The translations under genes were made by a program, and so were the position numbers. The notes beneath the pieces were generated by a model, which was not told the origin of the DNA, searched no databases, and was given only the letters and a program-made list of their open reading frames with translations. Below are positions 53,824 through 63,948 of a DNA stretch of 64,000 nucleotides, piece by piece (the stretch's first letter is position 1; each line of letters begins with the position of its first letter). This DNA comes from Palsa-504 sp963818225 (GTDB lineage Bacteria > Actinomycetota > Actinomycetes > Streptosporangiales > Streptosporangiaceae). Location of the stretch: contig CAWFRO010000002.1 of the NCBI GenBank assembly GCA_963818225.1, positions 106,868-170,867 on the forward strand, given 5' to 3'.

Positions 53824-56364
53824 TCAGCTCTGGTCAGCTTCTCCCTCGTCAGTGCCCTGCGCGTCCTCCTCTTCCGGCGGTTCCTGATCGCCGTCGACCA
53901 GCGATTCCGCGTTGCGGGCCAGCCCGACCACGCTATCGCCCGCCGCGAGGTTCATCAGGCGCACCCCCATGGTCTGCCGGCCCGACTGCTTGACCTCGGC
54001 GGCCCGGGTCCTGATCACCCCGCCCGCCGAGGTGATGGCGAAGATCTCGTCGGTCGGGTCCACCATGAGCGCGCCGACCAGCTCGCCGCGGGCCTCGACG
54101 ATCTTCGCCGTGACCACGCCGCGGCCGCCGCGGCCCTGCACCGGGTAGGCGTCGACGGGCGTGCGCTTGGCGTACCCGCCTCCGGTGGCGACCAGCAGGT
54201 CACCCCCATCCCTCACCACGTACATGCCCAGCAGCCCGTCACCGTCGCTGAAGCGCATCCCGATGACACCCGACGTGGCCCGGCCCATCGGGCGCAGCGA
54301 TTCATCGTCGGCGTGGAACCTGATGGCCTGCGCGCCCTTGCTGACCAGCAGCAGGTCATCGGAGGGCGCGACCAGCCGGGCCGCGATGACCTCGTCGTCC
54401 TCGCGCAGGCTGATGGCGATGATGCCGCCGGACCTCGGCGAGTCAAAGTCGGTCAGCCTGGACTTCTTGACCAGACCGCTGCGGGTGGCCAGCACCAGGT
54501 ACGGCGCCACCTGGTAGTCGCGCATCGCGAGCACCTCGGCGATCCGCTCGTCAGGCTGGAAGGCGAGCAGGTTGGCCACATGCTGGCCGCGGGCGTCCCG
54601 CCCGGCGTCCGGCAGCTCATAGCCCTTGGCCCGGTAGACGCGGCCCTTGTTGGTGAAGAACAAGATCCAGTGATGAGTCGTGGTGACGAAGAAGTGGTCC
54701 ACGATGTCATCGGTGCGCAGCTGCGCGCCGCGCACCCCCTTGCCGCCGCGCCGCTGAGCCCGGTACAGGTCGGTCCGGGTCCGCTTGGCGTAACCGCCGT
54801 AGGTGATGGTGACCGCGACGTCCTCTTCGGCGATGAGGTCCTCGTCGGCCACCTCACCGTCGTAGGCGATGATCTGGGTCCGCCGCTCGTCCCCGAATTT
54901 GGTGACGATCTCGGCTAGTTCCGTGCTGATGATCTCGCGCTGCCGCTCAGGCGAGGCCAGGATCGACTCGAGGTCGGCGATCTTGGCTTCCAGCTCGTCG
55001 CGCTCGTCGACCAGCTCCTGGCGCTCCAGGGCGGCCAGCTTGCGCAGCTGCATGTCCAGGATCGCGCGGGCCTGGATTTCATCGATGTCCAGGAGCGCGA
55101 TCAGGCCCTGCTGGGCCTCGGCGGCCGACGCACTGCCCCTGATCAGCGCGATGACCTCATCGATCCGGTCGATGGCCTTGACCAGGGCGGCCACGATGTG
55201 CAGCCGCTCGGCCGCCTTGCGCAGCCGGAACTGGGTGCGCCGGACGATGACCTCGATCTGGTGCGCCACCCAGTAGCGGATCATCTGGTCCAGCCGCAGG
55301 GTGCGCGGCACCCCGTCGACCAGGGCCAGCATGTTGGCGCCGAACGTGTCCTGCAGCTGGGTGTGCTTGTACAGGTTGTTGAGCACCACCTTGGCGATGG
55401 CGTCCCGCTTCAGCACGACGACCAGCCGCTGGCCGGTGCGCCCGCTGCTCTGGTCCTGGACGTCGGCGATGCCGCTGACCCGGCCGTCCTTGACCAGCTC
55501 GGCGATCTTCTCGGCCAGGTTGTCCCGGTTGACCTGGAACGGCAGTTCCTTCGCCACCAGGCAGGTCCGGCCCCGCGAGTCCTCCTCGACATCGACGACG
55601 GCCCGCATGATGATCGAGCCGCGCCCGGTCCGGTACGCATCCCTGATGCCGCGCCGGCCCACGATCAGGCCATGAGTCGGGAAGTCCGGCCCCTGGATAC
55701 GCTCCGTCAGCGCGTCCAGCAGCTCCTCGTCGGAGGCGTCGAAATGCTCCAGGTACCACTGCACCCCGGCCGCGACCTCACGGAGGTTGTGCGGCGGGAT
55801 CTTGGTCGCCATGCCGACCGCGATCCCCTCGGACCCGTTGATGAGCAGGTTGGGGAACCGGCTCGGCAGCACCACCGGCTCAGACGAGCGGCCGTCGTAG
55901 TTGTCGCGGAAGTCGACGGTGTCCTCGTTGATGTCCCGCAGCATCTCCATCGCCAGCGGGGCCAGGCGGCACTCGGTGTACCGCATGGCGGCAGGCGGGT
56001 CGTTGCCGGGGGAGCCGAAGTTGCCCTGGCTGTCGATCAGCGGCATCCGCATCGACCAGGGCTGTGCCATCCGGACCAGCGCGTCGTAGATCGCGCTGTC
56101 GCCGTGCGGGTGGTAATTCCCCATGACGTCGCCCACGACGCGCGAGCACTTGAAGAACCCGCGGTCGGGCCGGTACCCGCCGTCATACATCGCGTACAGG
56201 ATCCGCACGTGGACCGGCTTGAGCCCGTCGCGCACGTCGGGCAGCGCCCGGCCGATGATGACCGACATCGCGTAGTCGATGTAGCTGCGCTGCATCTCGT
56301 ACTGGATGTCGATCGGCTCGGTGCGGTCGTGGCCGCCCTCAGGCAGATCGGTAACTTCGGTCAC
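53824..56364 (-). CDS. gyrA: DNA gyrase subunit A
   Basis: An 846-residue protein. IDIQYEMQRSYIDYAMSVII begins the winged-helix part, with the catalytic tyrosine in the AAMRYTECRLAPLAMEML block. The quinolone-resistance region GNYHPHGDSAIYDALVRMAQ has Ser in GDSAIYD, the common drug-sensitive state of Gram-positive-type sequences. The C-terminal six-bladed propeller (VVTAKIVEARGELVGALMV etc.) wraps DNA. GTG at 56364 is chosen, because GAAGGA lies eight bases upstream; a TTG nine bases further out would touch that site. Transcribed after gyrB, 48 bases apart. Confidence 0.97.
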   Translation of the reverse strand: MTEVTDLPEGGHDRTEPIDIQYEMQRSYIDYAMSVIIGRALPDVRDGLKPVHVRILYAMYDGGYRPDRGFFKCSRVVGDVMGNYHPHGDSAIYDALVRMAQPWSMRMPLIDSQGNFGSPGNDPPAAMRYTECRLAPLAMEMLRDINEDTVDFRDNYDGRSSEPVVLPSRFPNLLINGSEGIAVGMATKIPPHNLREVAAGVQWYLEHFDASDEELLDALTERIQGPDFPTHGLIVGRRGIRDAYRTGRGSIIMRAVVDVEEDSRGRTCLVAKELPFQVNRDNLAEKIAELVKDGRVSGIADVQDQSSGRTGQRLVVVLKRDAIAKVVLNNLYKHTQLQDTFGANMLALVDGVPRTLRLDQMIRYWVAHQIEVIVRRTQFRLRKAAERLHIVAALVKAIDRIDEVIALIRGSASAAEAQQGLIALLDIDEIQARAILDMQLRKLAALERQELVDERDELEAKIADLESILASPERQREIISTELAEIVTKFGDERRTQIIAYDGEVADEDLIAEEDVAVTITYGGYAKRTRTDLYRAQRRGGKGVRGAQLRTDDIVDHFFVTTTHHWILFFTNKGRVYRAKGYELPDAGRDARGQHVANLLAFQPDERIAEVLAMRDYQVAPYLVLATRSGLVKKSRLTDFDSPRSGGIIAISLREDDEVIAARLVAPSDDLLLVSKGAQAIRFHADDESLRPMGRATSGVIGMRFSDGDGLLGMYVVRDGGDLLVATGGGYAKRTPVDAYPVQGRGGRGVVTAKIVEARGELVGALMVDPTDEIFAITSAGGVIRTRAAEVKQSGRQTMGVRLMNLAAGDSVVGLARNAESLVDGDQEPPEEEDAQGTDEGEADQS

Positions 56365-56412
56365 TTTTTGCAATCCTTCACTAAACCGCGGTCCCCAGCG
56401 GGCGCTCGCGGA

Positions 56413-58360
56413 TCAGATGTCGAGGAACCTGACGTCCTTCGCGTTGCGGGTGATGAACGAGCGGCGCGCCTCGACGTCCTCGCCCATCAGCACGCTGAAC
56501 AGCTCGTCGGCCTGAGCCGCGTCATCAAGCGTCACCTGGCCGAGGACCCGCTGCGCCGGGTTCATGGTGGTCTCCCACAGTTCCTCGGCGTTCATCTCGC
56601 CCAGGCCCTTGAAGCGCTGCACGCCGTCCCGGGGCCGCGGGTCCCGGCGGCCCTCGGCGATCCCGGCCTCGATCAGCCGGTCGCGCTCGGCGTCGCTGTA
56701 GGCGTAGCCGGGCTGCACCCCGCGGCCGTCCCACTTGATCTTGTACAGCGGGGGCTGCGCGAGGTACACGTGACCCGCCTCGACCAGCGGCTTCATGAAC
56801 CGGAACAGCAAGGTCAGCAGCAGCGTCCGGATGTGCTGCCCGTCCACGTCGGCGTCCGCCATCAGGATGATCTTGTGGTAGCGCAGCTTGGTGATGTCGA
56901 ACTCGTCGTGGATGCCGGTGCCCAGCGCGGTGATCAGCGACTGGACCTCGTTGTTCTTCAGCACCCGGTCGATCCGCGACTTCTCCACGTTGATGATCTT
57001 GCCGCGGATCGGGAGGATGGCCTGGAAATAGGGGTCGCGGCCGCCCTTGGCGGAGCCGCCGGCCGAGTCGCCCTCGACCACGTAGACCTCTGACTGCGCC
57101 GGGTCGGTGGACTGGCAGTCGGCCAGCTTGCCCGGCAGCGACGTCCCGCCCAGCAGCGACTTGCGGGTGAGGTCCCGCGCCTGGCGGGCGGCAATCCGCG
57201 CGCGCGCCGCCTGGCTGGCCTTGTTGATGATCTCCTTGGCCTCGCCGGGGTTACGGTCGAACCAGTCCCGCAGGTGGTCGTTGGAGGCCTTCTGCACAAA
57301 GGACTTGGCCTCGGTGTTGCCGAGCTTGGTCTTCGTCTGGCCTTCGAACTGCGGCTCGGCCAGCTTGACCGAGACGATCGCGGTCAGGCCCTCGCGCACG
57401 TCGTCGCCGGTGAGGTTCTCGTCCTTCTCGCGCAGCAGCTTCTGCTCCCGCGCGTACCGGTTGACGATCGTGGTCAGCGCGGCGCGGAACCCTTCCTCGT
57501 GCGTCCCGCCCTCGGTGGTGTTGATCGTGTTCGCGAAGGTGTGCACCGATTCGGTGTACGAGCCGGTCCACTGCATCGCGATCTCGACGGCGATCCCGTC
57601 TCCGTCCTCACCGAAGTCGATGATCGACCCGTGCACCGGCTCCTTTGAATTATTGATATACCGAACGAAATCGGCGATCCCGCCTTCGTACTGGTATCTC
57701 GCCGCCCGTGGCTGGCCAGCCTCGTCGAGGGTCCGCTCATCGGTCAGCGAGATGGCCAGGTCCTTGTTGAGGAACGCCATCTCCTGCATCCGCCGGGACA
57801 GCGTCTCGAACGACCAGTCGGTGGTCTCGAAGATCGTGTCGTCAGGCCAGAACGTGATCGTGGTCCCGGTGTCGTCGGCCGGGGCACCCCGCTGCAGCGG
57901 GCCCATCGGGGCGCCGCGCTCGTAGGCCTGGGTCCAGACGTAGCCGTCCCGGTGTACCTCGACCTCGAGCAGCATCGACAGGGCGTTCACCACGGACACG
58001 CCGACGCCGTGCAGGCCGCCGGACACCGCGTAGGACTTCCCGTCGAACTTGCCGCCCGCGTGCAGCGTGGTCATCACGACCTCGACCCCGGGCCGGTGCT
58101 CCACCGGGTGCTCGTCCACCGGGATACCGCGGCCGTCATCCCGGACCCGCACGCCGCCGTCGGCGAGCAGCGTCACGTCGATGCTGTCGCAGTACGCCGG
58201 CCAGGGCCTCGTCGACGGAGTTGTCCACGACCTCGTAGACCAGGTGATGCAGGCCCCGCTCGCCGGTCGAGCCGATGTACATTCCGGGCCGCTTGCGGAC
58301 AGCCTCCAACCCCTCCAGTACCGTGATCGAGCGTGCATCGTAGGACAAACCGAACTCCAT
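56413..58360 (-). CDS. gyrB: DNA gyrase subunit B (one frame break)
   Basis: Joined product about 648 residues. It starts MEFGLSYDARSITVLEGLEA, then VRKRPGMYIGSTGERGLHHL and VYEVVDNSVDEALAG (ATP-binding N-box). A frame change near 58199 (one extra G) leads into YCDSIDVTLLADGGVRVRDD, GRGIPVDEHP, and GGLHGVGVSVVNALS. The TOPRIM part has EVYVVEGDSAGGSAKGGRD and LMADADVDGQHIRTLLLTLL; the end is RRSFITRNAKDVRFLDI. It is essential, so the break is almost surely a sequence error. Forms the A2B2 gyrase with the product of the next gene. Confidence 0.96.
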
Positions 58361-58458
58361 CCTGCTTCAGACGCGCAGCCCAGCCCCCAACCATGTGGGC
58401 AACTTTGCGCTACGTATATTTTACCTGCGAGCACCGACAGCCAGGGCCGTCTTGGCTC

Positions 58459-59028
58459 CTAGCCGTACGTGTCGCGCGGGCCGCGGCCACCGGGAACGCG
58501 CCACGCGCCACGCTGCCGTGGCGGCGCCGGACCGCGGACCTTGACCCGGCGCACCGTCCCGTCGCCGAGTTCGGCGTTCAGCCGCCGGACCAGCTGCGGG
58601 GCGAGCAGCCGGACCTGCGTCGCCCAGGCGGTCGAGTCAGCGGTCACGGCCAGCTCGCCGTCGGCGAAGGCGTCGGGCTTGGTGTGCGCGGCCAGGTCCG
58701 CCCCGACGATCTCCGCCCACCGGCCGAACACCGAGCCGATCGCGGCCCGCTGCTGCCAGCCCTGATCGTCGAGCAGGCCGCCGATGGCGTGACCCAGCCG
58801 CTGCGGGTCGTCGCGGCGCGACCGCCCGCGGGCCGGACCGGGCACCTGCGTCCCCGCGACAGCACCGGACCGTTCGGCCGCACCGGTCTGGCCCCACCCT
58901 GGCTGGCCGGGCCCGGGCTGGCCGCGGAGACCGGCCGGCAGCTCTCCCCTAGCCCCCGCGTCCGCCTTGGCCGCGGCCAGCGCCTCGGCCGCCAGCCGGG
59001 TACGCTCGTCCCGCCCGTCAGCCGGCAC
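58459..59028 (-). CDS. dciA: DciA-like DUF721 protein
   Basis: A 189-residue protein with a basic, Gly/Pro-rich N-terminal half and a C-terminal DUF721 domain (GGLLDDQGWQQRAAIGSVFG, RWAEIVGADLAAHTKPDAFA, then LAVTADSTAWATQVRLLAPQ). DciA helps load the replicative helicase in bacteria lacking DnaC. GTG start overlaps the recF stop by 11 bases. Between recF and gyrB, the standard actinobacterial place. Confidence 0.92.
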   Translation of the reverse strand: MPADGRDERTRLAAEALAAAKADAGARGELPAGLRGQPGPGQPGWGQTGAAERSGAVAGTQVPGPARGRSRRDDPQRLGHAIGGLLDDQGWQQRAAIGSVFGRWAEIVGADLAAHTKPDAFADGELAVTADSTAWATQVRLLAPQLVRRLNAELGDGTVRRVKVRGPAPPRQRGAWRVPGGRGPRDTYG

Positions 59029-60178
59029 GGCCGATCTCTCCGGCCCGGACGTCGAACCGCGCGCCGGCCAGGACGGCCGGGACGTCGGCCGGCACCGCGG
59101 CGGTGATCAGGACCTGCTCGGCGTCGGCCACCAGGCCGGCCAGCCGGTCCCGGCGGCCCGCGTCCAGCTCGGCGAACACGTCGTCGAGGATCAGCACCGG
59201 GTCCTCGTGACCCTGCCGCAGCAGGGAAAAACTGGCCAGGCGCAGGGCCAGCGCGAGCGACCAGGACTCGCCGTGGCTGGCGTAGCCGCGGGCGGGCAGG
59301 GCGCCAATGGTCAGCTCGAGCTCGTCGCGGTGCGGGCCCACCAGGCAGACACCGCGGTCGAGCTCGCTGGCCCGGACCCCGCCCAGCGCCGCCAGCAGTG
59401 CCTTCTCCAGCGGAGCCGTCTCGGGGGCGGTTGCATCCTCGAATCCATCCTCAGTATTCAACGCTGAGCTGCGGTAATTCATTCCGGTCACGTCCCCGGG
59501 CTGACCGCCGGAAACGGCTTCGTACGCGGCCGCGACGTGCGGGCGCAGGGCGGCCACCAAGCGCATCCGCCCGGCCAGCAGCGGCGCGCCCGCCCGGGCC
59601 AGCTGCGCGTCCCACGTCTCGAGCGTGGCTGTCATCGACTCGCGCGCGGCGCCGCGCAGGTGGCCCTTGCCGCCCGCCGACTTGAGCAGCGCCGTGCGCT
59701 GCCGGAGCACCCGTTCGTAGTCGGCGCGCAGGCCCGCGTAACGCGGCGCGGTCGCCACCAGGAGCTCGTCGAGGAACCGGCGGCGCTCACCCGGGTCGCC
59801 CTTGACCAAAGTCAGGTCCTCCGGGGCGAACAGCACCGTGCGCAGCGTGCCGAGGATGTCACGCGGTCGCGGCAGCGGGGACCGGTTGAGCCGGACCCGG
59901 TTGGCGTGGCCCGGGTTGACCTCGAGCTCGAGCAGCGTACTGCCGTTCGCCCCGGTCACCGCCGCCCGGAGCACGGCGCGCCCGGCGCCCTGCCGGACCA
60001 GCGGCGCGTCGGTGGCGACCCGGTGGCTGCCCAGGGTGGCCAGGTAGCCGATCGCCTCGACCAGGTTGGTCTTGCCCTCCCCGTTCGGCCCGCTGAACGT
60101 GGTCACCCCCGGCCCCAGCTCAATACTGACGTCCGCATAAGACCGAAAGTCCGTCAGCGCCAGCCGAGTCAAGTGCAC
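59018..60178 (-). CDS. recF: DNA replication and repair protein RecF
   Basis: A 386-residue SMC-like ATPase. MHLTRLALTDFRSYADVSIE starts it; Walker A TTFSGPNGEGKTNLVEAIGY, signature SHGESWSLALALRLASFSLL, Walker B PVLILDDVFAELDAGRRDRL. It helps RecA load on gapped DNA with RecR. GTG start. It stands 27 bases downstream of dnaN. The gnd gene found between dnaN and recF in some Streptomyces is absent. Confidence 0.96.
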   Translation of the reverse strand: MHLTRLALTDFRSYADVSIELGPGVTTFSGPNGEGKTNLVEAIGYLATLGSHRVATDAPLVRQGAGRAVLRAAVTGANGSTLLELEVNPGHANRVRLNRSPLPRPRDILGTLRTVLFAPEDLTLVKGDPGERRRFLDELLVATAPRYAGLRADYERVLRQRTALLKSAGGKGHLRGAARESMTATLETWDAQLARAGAPLLAGRMRLVAALRPHVAAAYEAVSGGQPGDVTGMNYRSSALNTEDGFEDATAPETAPLEKALLAALGGVRASELDRGVCLVGPHRDELELTIGALPARGYASHGESWSLALALRLASFSLLRQGHEDPVLILDDVFAELDAGRRDRLAGLVADAEQVLITAAVPADVPAVLAGARFDVRAGEIGRAG

Positions 60179-60205
60179 ATCCCGAGCCTACGGCCTGAGA
60201 CCGCC

Positions 60206-61309
60206 CTATACCCCGCTGCGGATCGGCATGAGCACGTAGCGGTAGTCGGGCTCGCGCTCGGTCTTGCCGGTGATGACGGCCGGTTTGGTCGCCGACGTAA
60301 ATGAGATCCGGGCGGTGTCGGAGCCGATCGCCCCGATGCCGTCCAGCAGGTATTGCGGGTTGAAGGCAATCTGCAGATCCTCGCCGTCGAAGGCGGCCTC
60401 GACGATCTCGGTCGCCTGGGCCTCCTCAGACGCGCCGGCCTTGAGGACGAGCTGGCCGGCGCTGAAAGCCAGCCGCACCGGGGTATTGCGATCGGCGACC
60501 AGCGCCACGCGCTTCACCGCCTCGGCGAACGAGTCGGCCGCCAGCTCCGCCGTCGCGCTGAACTCGCTGGGCAGCAGGGAGGCGTACTTGGGGTACTCGC
60601 CGGACAGCAGCCGGGCGGTGGTCTGCCGGCCCGCCCCGGCAAAGCCGATGAGGCTCTCGCCGCCGAGCGAGATGGCCACCTCGGCACCGGCGGTGAGCGC
60701 GCGTGCGGTGTCGCCGAGTACGCGAGCGGGAACGAGCACGGCGGTGGACAGGTCCGGCCGGGCCGGGTTCCAGCGCAGCTCGCGGACCGCCAGCCGGTAC
60801 CTGTCGGTGGCGACCAGGGTAAGCGCGTCGCCGGTGATCTCGATCCTGATCCCCGTCAGCGCGGGCAAGGTGTCGTCCCGGCCCGCTGCGGTGGCCACCT
60901 GGCCGATCGCGGTGGCCAGGGCGTCGCTGCCCACCGAGCCGGCCAGCGGCGGCATCTCCGGCAGCGTCGGGTACTCCTCCTCGGGCAGCAGGACCAGGGT
61001 GAAGGTCGCGCTGCCGCACTTGAGGGTGGCGCGGGTGCCGTCGGTGACCAGCTCGACGGGCCTGGCCGGCAGCGACCTGACGATCTCGGCGAGCAGCCGG
61101 CCCGACACCAGGACCGTGCCCTCCTCGTCGGTGATCACCGGGACGGTGGCCTGGGCCGAGACTTCGTAGTCGAAGGTCGAGAGGGTGAGCTCAGCTCCCG
61201 CGTGCAGGCGCATCCCGGCCAGCACGGGAGCAGTAGGGCGGGTCGGCAGCGCCCGCGCCGTCCAGGCCACGGCCTCCGCCAGCTGGTCGCGCTCAACTTG
61301 GAGCTTCAC
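60206..61309 (-). CDS. dnaN: DNA polymerase III beta sliding clamp
   Basis: A 367-residue clamp: MKLQVERDQLAEAVAWTARA at the start, ALPTRPTAPVLAGMRLHAGA, three repeat domains, and the end DPDYRYVLMPIR-like EPDYRYVLMPIRSGV, which forms the partner-binding pocket. It holds polymerase III on DNA. GTG at 61309 after GTAGGAGGCAGTTTCC. It follows dnaA on the same strand across 269 bases holding DnaA boxes. Confidence 0.97.
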   Translation of the reverse strand: MKLQVERDQLAEAVAWTARALPTRPTAPVLAGMRLHAGAELTLSTFDYEVSAQATVPVITDEEGTVLVSGRLLAEIVRSLPARPVELVTDGTRATLKCGSATFTLVLLPEEEYPTLPEMPPLAGSVGSDALATAIGQVATAAGRDDTLPALTGIRIEITGDALTLVATDRYRLAVRELRWNPARPDLSTAVLVPARVLGDTARALTAGAEVAISLGGESLIGFAGAGRQTTARLLSGEYPKYASLLPSEFSATAELAADSFAEAVKRVALVADRNTPVRLAFSAGQLVLKAGASEEAQATEIVEAAFDGEDLQIAFNPQYLLDGIGAIGSDTARISFTSATKPAVITGKTEREPDYRYVLMPIRSGV

Positions 61310-61506
61310 GGAAACTGCCTCCTACTTGCTGTTGTTCTTCTTATCTGGAGGAGATTCGTCGTAGTCATAGGTGCGGTGGACTCTGGGGAGAACCCCTTTT
61401 CCCGCAGCCCAGCGGCCCTGCGGGTACGCACAGGGGATGTTCGGCTACCGGGGATGCCGGTCGGCCCGCTGTGCGGACGACCGGCGGCGCACGTGCTTGT
61501 CACCGG

Positions 61507-61549
61507 TTGTCCCCTGGTTATCCGAAACTCTTCCACAATGTTGTCCACA
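61507..61549. other. Origin region: DnaA boxes between dnaA and dnaN
   Basis: Within the 269-base gap are TTGTCCCCT (61507), TTATCCGAA (61518), TCTTCCACA (61528) and a perfect TTGTCCACA (61541-61549). The last sits 30 bases from the dnaA end. The gap is short compared with the Streptomyces origin, which has some twenty boxes, so the full origin may also use the boxes upstream of dnaA. Confidence 0.7.
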
Positions 61550-61578
61550 AACTGTGTCTTCCACGTCCGCGGCGCGGC

Positions 61579-63094
61579 TTAGCCCGCCCGGGCTTGCTGC
61601 TTGATGCGGTTGGTGAGCTCGGTGACCTGGGTGTATATCGACCGGCGTTCGGCCATCAGGGAGCGGATCTTGCGGTCGGCGTTGATCACGGTGGTGTGGT
61701 CGCGGCCGCCGAATTGCTGGCCGATCTTGGGCAGGGACAGGTCAGTGAGCTCGCGGCACAGGTACATGGCGATGTGCCGGGCGGTGACGAGGACCCGGGA
61801 CCGGGATGTGCCGCACAGGTCCTCGATGGACAGGCCGAAGTAGGAGGCGGTCTGCCCCATGATCGTGGCCGTGGTGATCTGCGGTCCGGCCGCCTCGGGG
61901 ATGAGGTCCTTGAGGACGATCTCGGCGAGCTGGAGGTCGACCGACTGCCGGTTCAGGCTGGCGAACGCGGTGACCCGGATGAGGGCGCCTTCCAGCTCCC
62001 TGATGTTGGTGGAGATCCGGCTCGCGATGTACTCCAGGACCTCGGGCGGGGCGTTGAGGCCTTCCGGATCGCCTTGCGGCGCAGGATGGCGATGCGGGTC
62101 TCGAGCTCGGGCGGCTGGACGTCGGTGAGCAGGCCCCACTCGAACCGGCTGCGCAGCCTGTCCTCCAGTGTGACCAGCCGTTTGGGCGCGCGGTCGCTGG
62201 AGATGACGATCTGCTTGCTGGCGTTGTGCAGGGTGTTGAAGGTGGGAAGAACTCCTCCTGGGTGCCTTCCTTGTTCTCCAGGAACTGGATGTCGTCGACC
62301 AGCAGCACGTCCACGTCGCGGTACCGGCGCCGGAAGCCGTCCTGCTTGCCGTCCCGGATCATGTTGATGAAGTCGTTGGTGAACTCCTCCGAGCTGACGT
62401 ACCTGACCTTCAGGCCGGAGTACAGGGTCTGGGCGTAGTGCCCGATCGCGTGCAGCAGGTGGGTCTTGCCCAGGCCGGAATCGCCGTAGACGAACAGGGG
62501 GTTGTAGGCCTTGGCCGGCGCTTCGGCGACCGCCACCGCCGCGGCATGCGCGAACCTGTTACTTGACCCGATCACGAACGTCTCGAACGTGTACTTGGGG
62601 TTCAGCCGGGCGCCCCCGAGCCGGGGCCCCGCAGGCCGCCGTCCGGCGGGATGGTGCCAGGGCGCGCGGGATCGGCGTGGACCGCCTGCGGCCCGGCCAC
62701 GCCCGAGGACGAATGAACCGGCGGCTCGTGCCTCGGGCTGCCGTCCGCGACGGACAGCCGGGGGTGCTCTGCGGCCAGCGGCGCGGCGGGCTCGGTCGCC
62801 AGGTCGCCGACCGGCGCGCCTGGAGCCGACCCGAGCTGCGGAGCCGGGTCGACCGTGACGGCCAGCTGGATGTCCCGGCCGAGTTCCTGGGACAGGGCCT
62901 GGGTGACCAGGGGACGCAGCCGGGTCTCCAGCTCTCTTGACGAATTCGTTCGGGGTGGCGATCAGCGCCGTGTTCTCCACCAGCCCGAGCGGCCGGGTGA
63001 GCTTCAGCCAGGCCCGCTGATGCGGCTGGATCTGCAGGTCGGCGAGTCCGTCAAGGGATCGTGCCCACACTTCTGCCAGGTCTGAATCAGCCAC
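61579..63094 (-). CDS. dnaA: Replication initiator DnaA (four frame breaks)
   Basis: Joined product about 504 residues. Domain I: DLAEVWARSLDGLADLQIQP; linker Pro/Ala-rich; domain III: LNPKYTFETFVIGSSNRFAH, Walker A LFVYGDSGLGKTHLLHAIGH, Walker B VDVLLVDDIQFLENKEGTQE, then ISSDRAPKRLVTLEDRLRSR (sensor region); domain IV ends with the DNA-binding GGRDHTTVINADRKIRSLMA. The frame moves near 62940, 62620, 62245 and 62065. The gene is essential, so these are probably base-level errors. GTG 63094 follows GAGGGGAGCGCGCAG. Next to rpmH in the conserved order. Confidence 0.96.
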
Positions 63095-63139
63095 CTGCGC
63101 GCTCCCCTCGCATCCCCGACGCCGCGAGCCAGGCACTCA

Positions 63140-63219
63140 CGATCCACAGAACTATCCACATGTTGTGCACGTGGCTTCCCGGCTGCACGCGATGACCGGG
63201 GCAGCAAGGCTTTTCCACA
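63140..63219. other. DnaA boxes upstream of dnaA
   Basis: CGATCCACA (63140-63148), CTATCCACA (63152-63160) and TTTTCCACA (63211-63219) lie in the 255-base gap between dnaA and rpmH, each one or two changes from TTATCCACA. They may control dnaA expression or belong to a split origin. Confidence 0.6.
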
Positions 63220-63349
63220 GCCTAAGCCGCAGCGGCCGGCCACGAGCGGCAAACGCCGGGGTTCTAGATGGTAACCTGGATGAATCCGTGGGCGGCACGC
63301 GTGTCGATTGAGCGCGCCCCATCATCGAAGATCCTGATCTGGAGCTCCA

Positions 63350-63487
63350 GTGAGTAAGCGCACGTTCCAGCCGAATAATCGGCGCCGGGCCAGGACGCAT
63401 GGTTTCCGGCTGCGCATGCGCACCAGGGCCGGCCGGGCCGTCCTGGCCGCTCGCCGGTCCAAGGGCCGTGCCCGGCTGAGTGCCTGA
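63350..63487 (+). CDS. rpmH: Ribosomal protein bL34
   Basis: A 45-residue, very basic protein: SKRTFQPNNRRRARTHGFRL then RMRTRAGRAVLAARRSKGRA and RLSA. This is the complete large-subunit protein L34. GTG at 63350 after CTGGAG. It begins the rpmH-rnpA-yidD operon, transcribed away from dnaA. Confidence 0.97.
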   Translation: MSKRTFQPNNRRRARTHGFRLRMRTRAGRAVLAARRSKGRARLSA

Positions 63488-63489
63488 TT

Positions 63490-63948
63490 TTGCCGCCAGC
63501 GGCCCGGATGCGCCGGAGCGCGGAGTTCGCGCTGGCTGTGCGCACCGGGGCGCGCGCGGGCCGTCCCACCGTCGTCGGTCACCTGCTCGTCCGGGCCCGC
63601 CGGGCCGGGCAGGCCGGCCGGGTCGGTTTCGTCGTCAGCCGGGCGGTTGGCCCGGCGGTGACCAGGAACCGTGTCAAGCGGCGGCTCCGCGCGCTCATGC
63701 GCGGGTACCTTCAGTTGCTGCCTGGCGGTAGCCTTCTTGTGGTGCGCGCGAACGCCGCGGCCGCGCACGCGAGTCAGCGAGATCTCGCCGCAGATCTGGA
63801 CTCGGTGATCAGCAGGTTGCGGCGGCGACAGGTTGGGGCGCACGTCGGTAATGCCACAGACAAGCAGGCAGGACAGCACAGCCCGCACCGCGACGGTGCC
63901 GGCCCGGCTGCTCATGTTGCCCATCACGGGTTACCGGCGGTTCATTAG
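63490..63948 (+). CDS. rnpA: Ribonuclease P protein component
   Basis: A protein of up to 152 residues binding the RNase P RNA. AARMRRSAEFALAVRTGARA starts it, GRVGFVVSRAVGPAVTRNRV and KRRLRALMRGYLQ contain the RNR signature. The C-terminal ~35 residues (DKQAGQHSPHRDGAGPAAHV) are not typical and overlap the yidD start by about 97 bases. TTG at 63490, two bases after rpmH, is the best start; ATG 63508 is possible. Confidence 0.9.
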   Translation: MPPAARMRRSAEFALAVRTGARAGRPTVVGHLLVRARRAGQAGRVGFVVSRAVGPAVTRNRVKRRLRALMRGYLQLLPGGSLLVVRANAAAAHASQRDLAADLDSVISRLRRRQVGAHVGNATDKQAGQHSPHRDGAGPAAHVAHHGLPAVH

